Source: an uncultured Clostridia bacterium (GTDB taxonomy: Bacteria; Bacillota; Clostridia; UBA1381). From it: DNA of 17,003 nucleotides. Below the pieces are notes generated by a model. The model did no database searches, was not told where the DNA came from, and worked only from the letters and a program-made list of their open reading frames with translations. A program made the translations under genes and the position numbers. Below are positions 6,314 to 14,580 of this stretch, one piece after another; the stretch's first letter is position 1; the number at the start of each line of letters is the position of its first letter. The DNA is taken from the NCBI GenBank assembly GCA_934454215.1, contig CAKSGG010000070.1, positions 1 to 17,003 on the forward strand. Direction: 5' to 3'.

Positions 6314-6952
6314 ATGTATAAAAATGTTATAAAACGAATTATAGATTTGGTGCTATCGCTTTTGGGCGCTATAATTCTATTGCCTATTTTCATTATTGTA
6401 AGTGTACTTATATATATTGACGATCCCGGCCCTGTTTTCTTTAAGCAAAAGAGAATCGGTAAAAACAAAAAAATATTTTGGCTTCATAAATTCCGCAGTA
6501 TGAAAATGAATACACCTGATATTCCGACTCACCTGCTTGACAATCCCGAACAGTACATAACGAGGGTTGGTCGTGTACTGCGTCTCCTTAGTATAGACGA
6601 GTTACCACAGATTTATGACATACTCTTAGGAAGAATGTCGATTATCGGTCCTCGTCCGGCACTCTGGAATCAGTACGATTTGATTGCTGAACGTGACAAA
6701 TACGGAGCAAATGATATAAAACCGGGATTAACCGGCTGGGCGCAGATAAACGGTCGTGATGAACTGCCTATTGATATAAAGTCAAGGTTTGACGGCGAAT
6801 ACACTGAAAAATTAAATGCCGGCGGTTTTACTGCGTTTACTATGGATTTAAAATGCTTTTTCGGCACAATAACAAAGGTATTGAAGCACGAAGGCGTTGT
6901 TGAAGGCGGAGCAACAAACGATGTTAAGGAAAAAGAGGTTGTACACAAATGA
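6314..6952 (+). CDS. Initiating monotopic phosphoglycosyl transferase (bacterial sugar transferase)
   Basis: A 212-residue protein of the small PglC/WecP-like type (PF02397 family), without the multi-spanning N-terminal domain of WbaP enzymes. A single hydrophobic membrane-embedded helix lies at about 10-35. Family motifs are clear: KFRSM (59-63), SIDELPQ with the catalytic Asp95-Glu96 pair, IGPRP (111-115), and a PGLTGWAQINGRD segment. It transfers a sugar 1-phosphate from a UDP-sugar to undecaprenyl phosphate on the inner face of the membrane, so it is the committed first step for the repeat unit made by this operon. An AGGAA sequence (6302-6306) precedes the ATG. The stop overlaps the next start by ATGA. 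All catalytic motifs are present and the length is normal. Confidence 0.94.
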   Translation: MYKNVIKRIIDLVLSLLGAIILLPIFIIVSVLIYIDDPGPVFFKQKRIGKNKKIFWLHKFRSMKMNTPDIPTHLLDNPEQYITRVGRVLRLLSIDELPQIYDILLGRMSIIGPRPALWNQYDLIAERDKYGANDIKPGLTGWAQINGRDELPIDIKSRFDGEYTEKLNAGGFTAFTMDLKCFFGTITKVLKHEGVVEGGATNDVKEKEVVHK

Positions 6953-7770
6953 AATATTCAGTTTTGATGTCAGTATACAAGAATGATAATCCAAATTTTC
7001 TGAAAGTTGCATTGGAAAGCATTTATGAAAAGCAAACACGAAAACCTGATGAAATTGTTGTTGTATTTGACGGAGAATTAACGCAGGAGCTTTATGCGGT
7101 GTTAAATAAATTCAGAGAAAATAAAGAAAACATTGTGTTTTATTATCCTCAAAAAACAAATCAAGGATTGGGACAAGCACTGCGTATAGGCTCTGAAAAA
7201 TGCACCGGGGATTATATTTTCAGAATGGATTCCGATGATATAAGCGCTCCGACAAGATTTGAAAAACAAATTGCATACATAGAAAGCCATACCGATATTG
7301 ACGTGTTGGGTACAGATATTGCCGAATTTGACAAATCTCCCGAAAACGAGCAAATGCGCAAACGCATATGTCCTCAAAAGCACGATGATATTGTAAAAAT
7401 GGGTAAAAAACGCAATCCGATGAATCACGTTACTGTGTGTATGAAAAAATCTGCACTTGAAAAATGCGGCGGATATGAAACCTTGCTTTTGTTGGAAGAT
7501 TACTACTTATGGCTTAAAATGATTGCCGCAGGCTGCAAGCTGGAAAATCTGAATGAATCATTGGTATATGTGCGTGTTGGTAATGGATTTGACGGCAAAC
7601 GCAGTTCAAAAGTCAGAATTAAGGGGTGGAAAGTGCTTCAAAGATTTATGTTAAATCATAAATTGATAAACAAAATGGAAGCTGCCGGCAATATGGTTTA
7701 TATTGTTGGGTTTGTTTACTGTCCCGTTGCTTTAAAAAGAGTAGTATATAATAAATTGTTAAGAAAATAG
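6949..7770 (+). CDS. Family 2 glycosyltransferase (AmsE-like)
   Basis: A 273-residue GT-A fold enzyme that opens YSVLMSVYKNDNPNFLKVAL. Its nucleotide-binding and metal site is RMDSDD (92-97), and an acidic catalytic candidate lies in LLEDYYLWLK around 180-190. The closest family character is the AmsE/WaaE-like subgroup, which often adds galactose or related sugars to exopolysaccharide repeat units, but the donor cannot be read from sequence. There is no signal peptide. A moderately hydrophobic C-terminal stretch (GNMVYIVGFVYCPVAL) may touch the membrane. It starts inside the phosphoglycosyl transferase stop codon and is 18 bp from the next gene, so it is well placed to add the second sugar. 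Confidence 0.9.
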   Translation: MKYSVLMSVYKNDNPNFLKVALESIYEKQTRKPDEIVVVFDGELTQELYAVLNKFRENKENIVFYYPQKTNQGLGQALRIGSEKCTGDYIFRMDSDDISAPTRFEKQIAYIESHTDIDVLGTDIAEFDKSPENEQMRKRICPQKHDDIVKMGKKRNPMNHVTVCMKKSALEKCGGYETLLLLEDYYLWLKMIAAGCKLENLNESLVYVRVGNGFDGKRSSKVRIKGWKVLQRFMLNHKLINKMEAAGNMVYIVGFVYCPVALKRVVYNKLLRK

Positions 7771-7788
7771 TGCTTATGGGAGAAAAAT

Positions 7789-8883
7789 ATGAAAATCGGA
7801 ATTATAACACATTATAATGTTCATAATCACGGCGCATTATTACAGCTTTATGCTTTAAAAAGCGTACTTGAAAAAGAAAATAATAAAGTGAGTGCATTAA
7901 CTTTCAAAAAGAATTTTGATTTTATGGAAAGCGGTCTTGATAAGAAATATGATATATCTATAAAATCTTTATTTTGGTATTTATCATATATTCGCAAAAT
8001 TGGACTGAAAAGAACAATTTTCAATATTCGCAAGAAAAATACATTGGATAAATTCAAAAAGCCTTTGCTGGGAGAGTTTTATTCAAGAGCAAAAAATCTT
8101 GACGCTGTTTTTATTGGCAGTGATGAAGTGTTTAGTATTGAAGCAGGTGTTAATCCGTTTTTCTTTGGAATCGGTGTCCCCTGTTCGCACATATATACAT
8201 ACGCTGCTTGCTGCGGACCGACGGATTTAAACACGATAAAACAAAAACATATGCAGCAGCTTATTAAAGCCGGATTATCAGATATTGAGAAAATATCTGT
8301 AAGAGATAAAAACACATTTGATATTGCAAGTTCATTAACTGATAAAAATATTGACATTGTTTGCGACCCGGTTATTTTGTACGGATATACTGATGAGATA
8401 GAACAAGCTGAAAGAGAAATAAAAGATAACTATTTATTGATTTATGCTTATGACAATAATATGAATAATCGGGAAGAAACCAAGAAAATAATATCATTTG
8501 CCCGAAAACACAATTTGAAAATTGTGTCAGCAGGCTTTTATCATAAATGGTGTGACAAATGTGTTGACGGAGACCCGATAAAAATACTCGGATATTTCAA
8601 ATACGCAGAATATGTAATTACAGATACATTTCACGGCTCTGTAATGTCGTTAATCACAAATTCTGATTTTGCGGCTAAAATCAGGGGTAATAAAAATAAA
8701 CTTTATGACTTGCTCGACAGATTTAATTTGTCTGACAGGATAATTGAAAATTTTGACACTTTAAATTGTGTGTTTGAAAATAAAATCAAATACGATGACA
8801 TAAACAAACACATTTTGGATTTTAGAAATAAATCAATGCTTTACTTAAAAGATTGTATAAGCGATGCTAAAAAAATACAGTAA
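7789..8883 (+). CDS. Polysaccharide pyruvyl transferase family protein
   Basis: A 364-residue member of the PF04230 family. Typical elements are the N-terminal glycine-rich turn with NHGALLQ (13-19), GSDEV (110-114), SVRDKNT (170-176), CDPV (192-195) and the C-terminal TDTFHGSVMSLI (278-289). Enzymes of this family transfer pyruvate from phosphoenolpyruvate to form a ketal on a hexose, giving the polymer negative charge. Some members do other transferase jobs, so the ketal is likely but not proven. It has its own SD (GGGAGA, 7778-7783) and sits between two glycosyltransferases in the same operon. The cytoplasmic location before flipping fits modification of the lipid-linked unit. Confidence 0.9.
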   Translation: MKIGIITHYNVHNHGALLQLYALKSVLEKENNKVSALTFKKNFDFMESGLDKKYDISIKSLFWYLSYIRKIGLKRTIFNIRKKNTLDKFKKPLLGEFYSRAKNLDAVFIGSDEVFSIEAGVNPFFFGIGVPCSHIYTYAACCGPTDLNTIKQKHMQQLIKAGLSDIEKISVRDKNTFDIASSLTDKNIDIVCDPVILYGYTDEIEQAEREIKDNYLLIYAYDNNMNNREETKKIISFARKHNLKIVSAGFYHKWCDKCVDGDPIKILGYFKYAEYVITDTFHGSVMSLITNSDFAAKIRGNKNKLYDLLDRFNLSDRIIENFDTLNCVFENKIKYDDINKHILDFRNKSMLYLKDCISDAKKIQ

Positions 8884-8898
8884 TTGGAGAAACGAAAA

Positions 8899-9894
8899 AT
8901 GGATAACACACTCCCTTTAATCTCAATTATAGTTCCGGTTTATAATGTTGAAAAATATATAGAAAAATGTATTTTATCAATATTGGAGCAAACATACAAA
9001 AACATTGAAATAATTATAATTGATGATGGCTCAACGGATAATAGCGGTAAACTCCTTGATGTTTTGGAGAAAAAAGACCAAAGAATTAAGGTCATACATA
9101 AAGATAACGCCGGCGTGAGTGCCGCAAGAAACGATGGAATTGATATGGCTCGTGGCAAATATGTTATTTTTGTTGACGGAGATGACTATATATCAAATGA
9201 TTTCGTTGAATATATGTTAAACCTTGCCGAAAGTGGTGCGGATTTTTGTTTATCTACAAAATGTTACACAAAAAATACCGAATTACAAATTGAAAATGAT
9301 AACATAAAACAATATAGTCCGGCTGATGCAACGGCATTATTGCTTTCCTGTAAGGTTATTGTCGGTTGTTGGAATAAGATATACAAACGGAGTTTTCTTA
9401 ATGAGAATAACATAAAATTTTCCACATCACTATTTTATGGAGAAGGTTTGTCATTCATCACCACGGTTGCACAGCTTTCAAACTTTGTCACGGTTGGAAA
9501 TAGAAAGGTATATTATTACAGACGAAATAATGAAATGTCCGCTTGTACAAATTTCAACATTGAAAAAATCTATAATGGTGAAAAAGCAATAAAAAATATA
9601 GAAGTTAATATTTTAAATAAAACGAATCAAATTCGTGATGCGCTATTGCTCCATTTGTGTATGTTTTATTTAGGTGCAATCGTGAGAGTAAATACTAATC
9701 ACTTAAAAAATACATATTCAAAAGATTATATACGATGGCTTAGGTATGTGCGAAAAAATATATTATTTATATCAATCAGCAAATACATTTCAATTTACAG
9801 AAAAATGTTGTTGATTGTCGGGTGCATTTGTCCTAAAGTATTGGCGCTATTAGACTCAAAAAGGCGAAGAAAAATATCAAGGCAAAGTATATAG
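8899..9894 (+). CDS. Family 2 glycosyltransferase
   Basis: A 331-residue GT2 enzyme. The ATG at 8899 is chosen because GGAGA (8886-8890) lies eight bases upstream; an in-frame TTG at 8884 would leave no room for it. Motifs are IIVPVYNVEKYIEKC near the N-terminus, IDDGSTD (41-47) for uridine-nucleotide binding, SAARNDG (74-80), and VDGDD (92-96) for the metal/donor site. The C-terminal half (about 200-331) is basic with hydrophobic stretches, suggesting membrane association. It adds one sugar to the lipid-linked repeat unit; donor and linkage cannot be told. It is related in the first 100 residues to the GT2 at 12197 but different beyond, so the two probably add different sugars. Confidence 0.92.
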   Translation: MDNTLPLISIIVPVYNVEKYIEKCILSILEQTYKNIEIIIIDDGSTDNSGKLLDVLEKKDQRIKVIHKDNAGVSAARNDGIDMARGKYVIFVDGDDYISNDFVEYMLNLAESGADFCLSTKCYTKNTELQIENDNIKQYSPADATALLLSCKVIVGCWNKIYKRSFLNENNIKFSTSLFYGEGLSFITTVAQLSNFVTVGNRKVYYYRRNNEMSACTNFNIEKIYNGEKAIKNIEVNILNKTNQIRDALLLHLCMFYLGAIVRVNTNHLKNTYSKDYIRWLRYVRKNILFISISKYISIYRKMLLIVGCICPKVLALLDSKRRRKISRQSI

Positions 9895-9910
9895 AAAAAT
9901 GGTGATATTA

Positions 9911-10987
9911 ATGATTGTTTTACATATTGCAAAAATCAAAAATAATCCTTGTAACGGTGTTTGTGTCGTTGTGCCACAGCACATACTCTCACAGGCCAAT
10001 TACGCTGATGTTGGGTTTGTAAATATATCTAATGAAAAGATAAATGGGTTATCGCAATATCAATTATATATTGAAAATTCATTTGATATAAAAGCACTAC
10101 CGAAGCCGTACGATAAAACTGATTTAGTAGTATTTCACGAGGTGTATCGGAAAGAATATTTATCAATTTATAAAAACTTGGCAAAAAATAACATACCATA
10201 TATACTTTTACCTCACGGCTCCTTAACATTCACAGCACAACAGGTAAAAAAATTTAAAAAGCAGTTTGCGAATTTATTATTTTTTAATAGATTTATTAAA
10301 CATGCTTCAGCTATCCAATGTCTCTCTAAAAAAGAATTTGACGAAACAAAAATCAATATTAACAAATTCATTGGTACAAACGGTATGAATATTCCTGTTA
10401 AAAGTAAATCAAGATTTAGCATAAATAAAGTAGAACTTATCTATATTGGACGAATGGATCCATATATCAAAGGCTTGGACCTTTTAATTGACGGGATAAA
10501 ACTTTACTCAGAAGATTTTCGCTCAAATAATATTCGTGTAAGTATGTATGGTCAGAATTATGGAAATTGGCACAACAATATTTTGAATATGATAGATAAA
10601 AATAATGTTAAAGACTTAATAGAGTTACATAATGGTGTTATGGGAAAAGACAAAGAAAATCTTTTACTTAATTCAGATTTGTTTATTCAGACATCTCGTT
10701 CTGAAGGTATGCCTATGGGAATATTAGAAGCATTAAGCTATGGTATTCCCTGTATAGTTACAGAAGGTACAAATTTGGGCGAGTTAATAAAAAAATATGA
10801 CGCTGGTTGGGTTGCTGGAACAAATGAAAAAGACATTGCACAGGAAATTAGACAAGCAATAGTTCAACGTGATATATGGCAAAAGAAATCAAAAAATGCA
10901 ATAAGGTTAATAAAAGAAAATTTTGACTGGAATAAAATATCACAAACAACTATTCAACAATATAAAAAAATAATCATCAAGGAATGA
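9911..10987 (+). CDS. Family 4 glycosyltransferase
   Basis: A 358-residue GT-B fold enzyme. The ATG at 9911 is preferred over one at 9899 because GGTGAT (9901-9906) can serve as the SD only for the later start. The acceptor domain contains PHGSLT (101-106). The donor domain contains IGRMDPYIKGLDLLI (179-193) and SRSEGMPMGILEAL (262-275), which carries the E(x7)E nucleotide-sugar signature of GT4 retaining enzymes. It builds the repeat unit at the cytoplasmic face. The last bases overlap an in-frame ATG of the polymerase gene. From here to the end of the operon the DNA is noticeably more AT-rich than the recombinase-to-GT2 part. Confidence 0.92.
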   Translation: MIVLHIAKIKNNPCNGVCVVVPQHILSQANYADVGFVNISNEKINGLSQYQLYIENSFDIKALPKPYDKTDLVVFHEVYRKEYLSIYKNLAKNNIPYILLPHGSLTFTAQQVKKFKKQFANLLFFNRFIKHASAIQCLSKKEFDETKININKFIGTNGMNIPVKSKSRFSINKVELIYIGRMDPYIKGLDLLIDGIKLYSEDFRSNNIRVSMYGQNYGNWHNNILNMIDKNNVKDLIELHNGVMGKDKENLLLNSDLFIQTSRSEGMPMGILEALSYGIPCIVTEGTNLGELIKKYDAGWVAGTNEKDIAQEIRQAIVQRDIWQKKSKNAIRLIKENFDWNKISQTTIQQYKKIIIKE

Positions 10988-10992
10988 AAAAT

Positions 10993-12186
10993 ATGATAAA
11001 TAGTACAGACAGTATAGAAAAAACAAAATTTAGTTCAAAATTCATATTCTTAGGACTGATTTTCCTGTTCTTGGGAAACGGTCAAAACATCCAAATTGCA
11101 GGCAATGCCCCATTGTTCATTGTGGCAACTGTTTGTAATACACTTACATTAGTTGTGTTTGATAAAAAAATACATAGTAATTACATTACCTATTGTTTAA
11201 TGATATTATTAGTTTTTAATGTAATCTATTGGGGTATCGGTACATATGACCACGGAATTGCTATGGGGTTATTTCTGAATTTATTATTAATTATAACAAC
11301 TATGAATACGATGAATAGTAATAAAGATATAAAAATTATAATAGATGGGGTAATATATTCGTCCGTGATTTTCGGAATTTTACTATTATTGTATGGCAAG
11401 GGGTATTCCGGTGCTATCTATGACAAAATGACATACACACAGACTTTCGGTAATCATATAGAGTTTGAGCCTAATTTCTTAGCTTTATTGCTAATAACAG
11501 GTTTCGAGTTTTGTGTATGGGCAGTTATAAAAAGTATAGATTCCAGAAAAAAGAAAAATGTAATTTTATACTCAATATTTGCAGCTATAACATTATTAAG
11601 TTCATTAATGACAGGTTCAAGAAGTGTTTTAATAACAGCCTGCATATATGGCGTATTATTGATTTTGTTTATGAAAAATCACAAAACAAGAAATAAACTT
11701 CTTTTTGTGATTCTTTTGCTGATTATCGTGTTGATTATTGCCATACAAAAAGGAGTTTTTAGTCAAGACATATATAAGCGTTTGTTTGAAAACTCATATA
11801 ATGATAACAGTAATGGACGCAGATTGGAGAATTGGCAATATGGACTGAAAGTTATGATGGACAAACCTTTCGGAGCAGGTCCGTTTGAGTCTTCAATAAT
11901 TTTGTATACCCTATATGGCTATCACAATGCAGCTCATAATACCTTTGTTGCTTTCGGTACATATTTTGGTTTTTTGGGTGTTATTGCTTTTGCTGCTTTG
12001 CCTATAGGCTTAGCAATAAGTGCTTGGAAACTAAAACAACGAGAACTTTTTGCAATGATTATCTCGATGATTTTTGAATGGAACGTGTTGGAATGCCAAC
12101 ATACATTATCAATGTGGATATTTCTGCTTATTTGTATACTAATAATTAATAGACTAAAACAAGGCAAAGAGATAAATATATTTTAG
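10993..12186 (+). CDS. Wzy-like polysaccharide polymerase (O-antigen ligase/polymerase family)
   Basis: A 397-residue integral membrane protein with about ten to twelve hydrophobic segments. The ATG at 10993 is preferred over the one at 10984, since AAGGA (10979-10983) is nine bases before the former and none before the latter. The large extracytoplasmic loop between the late helices carries the typical pattern GRRLENWQYGL...KPFGAGPF...HNAAHNTFVAFGTYFGFLG. The TGSRS motif at the end of a preceding helix is also typical of Wzy_C/PF04932 proteins. It joins flipped lipid-linked units into long chains outside the membrane. Primary sequences of polymerases are very divergent, so the call rests on topology, the loop motif, and its place next to a flippase in a Wzx/Wzy-type operon. 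Confidence 0.88.
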   Translation: MINSTDSIEKTKFSSKFIFLGLIFLFLGNGQNIQIAGNAPLFIVATVCNTLTLVVFDKKIHSNYITYCLMILLVFNVIYWGIGTYDHGIAMGLFLNLLLIITTMNTMNSNKDIKIIIDGVIYSSVIFGILLLLYGKGYSGAIYDKMTYTQTFGNHIEFEPNFLALLLITGFEFCVWAVIKSIDSRKKKNVILYSIFAAITLLSSLMTGSRSVLITACIYGVLLILFMKNHKTRNKLLFVILLLIIVLIIAIQKGVFSQDIYKRLFENSYNDNSNGRRLENWQYGLKVMMDKPFGAGPFESSIILYTLYGYHNAAHNTFVAFGTYFGFLGVIAFAALPIGLAISAWKLKQRELFAMIISMIFEWNVLECQHTLSMWIFLLICILIINRLKQGKEINIF

Positions 12187-12196
12187 GAGAAAGATT

Positions 12197-13141
12197 ATGG
12201 TTTCAGTTATTATTCCAATTTATAATGTTGAAAAGTATCTGTCAGAATGTATTGAAAGCGTTATAAATCAGACATATTCTGATTTGGAAATTATACTAGT
12301 TAATGATGGCTCTACTGATAATTGCAGAGATATATGTGAGAGATACAAAAGGAAAGATAGTAGGATAAAATTAGTTCATAAAAATAACGGTGGTCTTTCT
12401 TCGGCAAGAAATGCTGGAATAGATGTTGCTAATGGAGATTATTATACCTTTATCGACAGTGATGATTATATAATGTCTGATATGATTGAGCAACTCGTTT
12501 ATGCGATACAGTCAACAAACGCAGATATTTCAATATGTTGTAAAGCCGACCATACGAGCAAATTTGATAAAGGTATACAAAAAAAAATAGAAGTTCTCAC
12601 AAAAGAAGAAACACTAAAATGCATATTAACAGAAAAAAAGATTTTGACATCCGCTTGGGGAAAGCTTTATAAAAACAATCTCTTTAATGTAATTCGTTAT
12701 CCTAACGGAAAAATATATGAAGACTTAGGAACTACCTACAAATTGGTAGAGTTGTCAAAAAAAATAGCCTATGTAGATGCCAAGAAGTATTATTACAGAA
12801 CAAATATTGAAAGCATAACTAAATCCAATTTTACAAATAGACAACTGGACTACTTTATTATTGCAGAAGAACTACAAAAATTTGTGAAACAAAAATATCC
12901 ACAGTATTTTAGATATGCTATAAATCATTCTGTTCGTATTTCAATATCATTTATGAAAAAAATAAGCAACTGTGACTTTAATGATAAAAAAACCATAGAT
13001 TTTTTGATTTCAAATATACGGCAGCATATGTTTAAATATTTATTCAGTGGATATTCAATATTCAACAAATTATACGGACTATTTATATGCATTAGCCCGA
13101 ATATAGCTTTATCTATATTCAAAAACAAAAACTTAAATTGA
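12197..13141 (+). CDS. Family 2 glycosyltransferase
   Basis: A 314-residue GT2 enzyme. SVIIPIYNVEKYLSEC opens the GT-A domain, followed by VNDGSTDN (35-42), SSARNAGI (68-75) and IDSDD (86-90) for donor and metal binding. A downstream KIYEDLGTTYKL segment supplies the acidic candidate base seen in EpsH/EpsJ-like enzymes. The C-terminal region is basic and may associate with the membrane. AGGAGA (12185-12190) precedes the ATG, and the gene sits ten bases after the polymerase stop. It and the GT2 at 8899 share the N-terminal half pattern, but their C-terminal halves differ, consistent with different sugars. The donor is unknown. Confidence 0.92.
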   Translation: MVSVIIPIYNVEKYLSECIESVINQTYSDLEIILVNDGSTDNCRDICERYKRKDSRIKLVHKNNGGLSSARNAGIDVANGDYYTFIDSDDYIMSDMIEQLVYAIQSTNADISICCKADHTSKFDKGIQKKIEVLTKEETLKCILTEKKILTSAWGKLYKNNLFNVIRYPNGKIYEDLGTTYKLVELSKKIAYVDAKKYYYRTNIESITKSNFTNRQLDYFIIAEELQKFVKQKYPQYFRYAINHSVRISISFMKKISNCDFNDKKTIDFLISNIRQHMFKYLFSGYSIFNKLYGLFICISPNIALSIFKNKNLN

Positions 13142-13152
13142 GGGATAAAATA

Positions 13153-14580
13153 ATGAAATCAAGCAAACCATCAGTAGAATTAATTAAAAACATAGGATTA
13201 TTTTTTATAGCAAATTTTTTGCCTAAAGCGATTACCTTCTTTATGGTACCATTGTATACATATTGTCTTACTGCCGATGAATACGGCATAGCCGACCTTA
13301 TATATACGACGGTACAATTATTGTTACCTATTTTAACGCTTCAGGTGCAAGATGCAATGCTTAGATTTACAATAGAAAAGAAAAACGATTCTGATAGTAT
13401 CTTAAATGTAGGAATACGAGTAAGTATAGCTGGAACAATTTTATTGATAGTAGGCAGTGTGATATGTAAATTAATCGGAATAATTAAATTGGAAACATCT
13501 TATCTTGTGATGTTTAATGCAATTTATTTTGCAAATGCGCTTAGAAATATTTTATCATACTATTGTAAAGGCTTAGAAAAAATTAAAATTTTGACCGTAA
13601 GTAATGTTTTGGTAACTGTTATTAATGTTATATCAAATCTCATTCTGTTACTTATGTTTAAGTTAGGCGTGTTGGGATACTTATTTTCATCTTTATTAGG
13701 GAATGTAGCAGCAATTATACTTATGCTTTTTGTTTCCAACTTGTATAAACATATTAAATTAACAACCTGTGACAAAAAGTTAACAAGCAATATATTACAT
13801 TATAGCATACCATTAATATGGAGTGGATTGGCTTGGTGGATAAACACTTCCCTAGATAAATATATTCTCGGATATTTTTACAGTACGGCAGCGGTAGGAT
13901 TAATGGCTGTTGCATATAAAATTCCTTCTATTTTATCATTATTTGGTGGAACCATTGCAAATGCGTATTCTATTTCAGCAATAAAAGAATTTGATTTAGA
14001 AGATAAAGATGGATTTTTAGGGAAAAGCTATGCAACAATAAATATGTGTTTTGTTATAATATGTTCATTTTTAATGATAATCAACATATATGTTTTCAAA
14101 CTTCTGTTTTCAAAACAATATTTTGAAGCGTGGCATTATGTGCCGCCCTTGTTGTTTTCATCATTAATGTGTCATATGTCAATAATATGTGAACAGTATT
14201 TTATAGCACTTAAAAGAACAAAAGTAATCTCTGTAACTGCTATTATCGCTGCTGGCATTAATTTTTGTACTAATATGTTGTTAATACCACCATATGGAGC
14301 CTACGGTGCAGCTATTGCAACGGCTTTTAGTTTTTTTTCGGTGTGGTTAATAAGATATATTGTTTTAACAAAAAAAGTAAAACTACAATTAAAACATAGT
14401 ATTACTATAGAATGTATTATGTATTTATTATTATTGACTCAACTCATAATAGCTAATTGGGGTAATAAATACTTAACATTTCAAATTTTAATATTTATTG
14501 TTATTATCACAATATATGCTTTTGCTTATACAAAAAGTTGCATTAAGAGAGGTAAAAAAAATGAACAAAAACCAAAATGA
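13153..14580 (+). CDS. Wzx-like polysaccharide flippase (MOP/PST superfamily)
   Basis: A 475-residue protein with about twelve to fourteen transmembrane helices. It opens with the amphipathic-plus-hydrophobic start NIGLFFIANFLPKAITFFMVPLYTYCLT, followed by DEYGIADLI, a common opening of polysaccharide exporters (PF01943/PF13440-like). The ATG at 13153 follows GAGGGA (13140-13145); an in-frame TTG at 13138 overlaps the previous gene and is unlikely. By family knowledge it moves the undecaprenyl-diphosphate-linked repeat unit across the membrane, where the Wzy-like protein polymerises it. The 3' end overlaps the next gene by 20 bp. The DNA here is among the most AT-rich in the window. Confidence 0.92.
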   Translation: MKSSKPSVELIKNIGLFFIANFLPKAITFFMVPLYTYCLTADEYGIADLIYTTVQLLLPILTLQVQDAMLRFTIEKKNDSDSILNVGIRVSIAGTILLIVGSVICKLIGIIKLETSYLVMFNAIYFANALRNILSYYCKGLEKIKILTVSNVLVTVINVISNLILLLMFKLGVLGYLFSSLLGNVAAIILMLFVSNLYKHIKLTTCDKKLTSNILHYSIPLIWSGLAWWINTSLDKYILGYFYSTAAVGLMAVAYKIPSILSLFGGTIANAYSISAIKEFDLEDKDGFLGKSYATINMCFVIICSFLMIINIYVFKLLFSKQYFEAWHYVPPLLFSSLMCHMSIICEQYFIALKRTKVISVTAIIAAGINFCTNMLLIPPYGAYGAAIATAFSFFSVWLIRYIVLTKKVKLQLKHSITIECIMYLLLLTQLIIANWGNKYLTFQILIFIVIITIYAFAYTKSCIKRGKKNEQKPK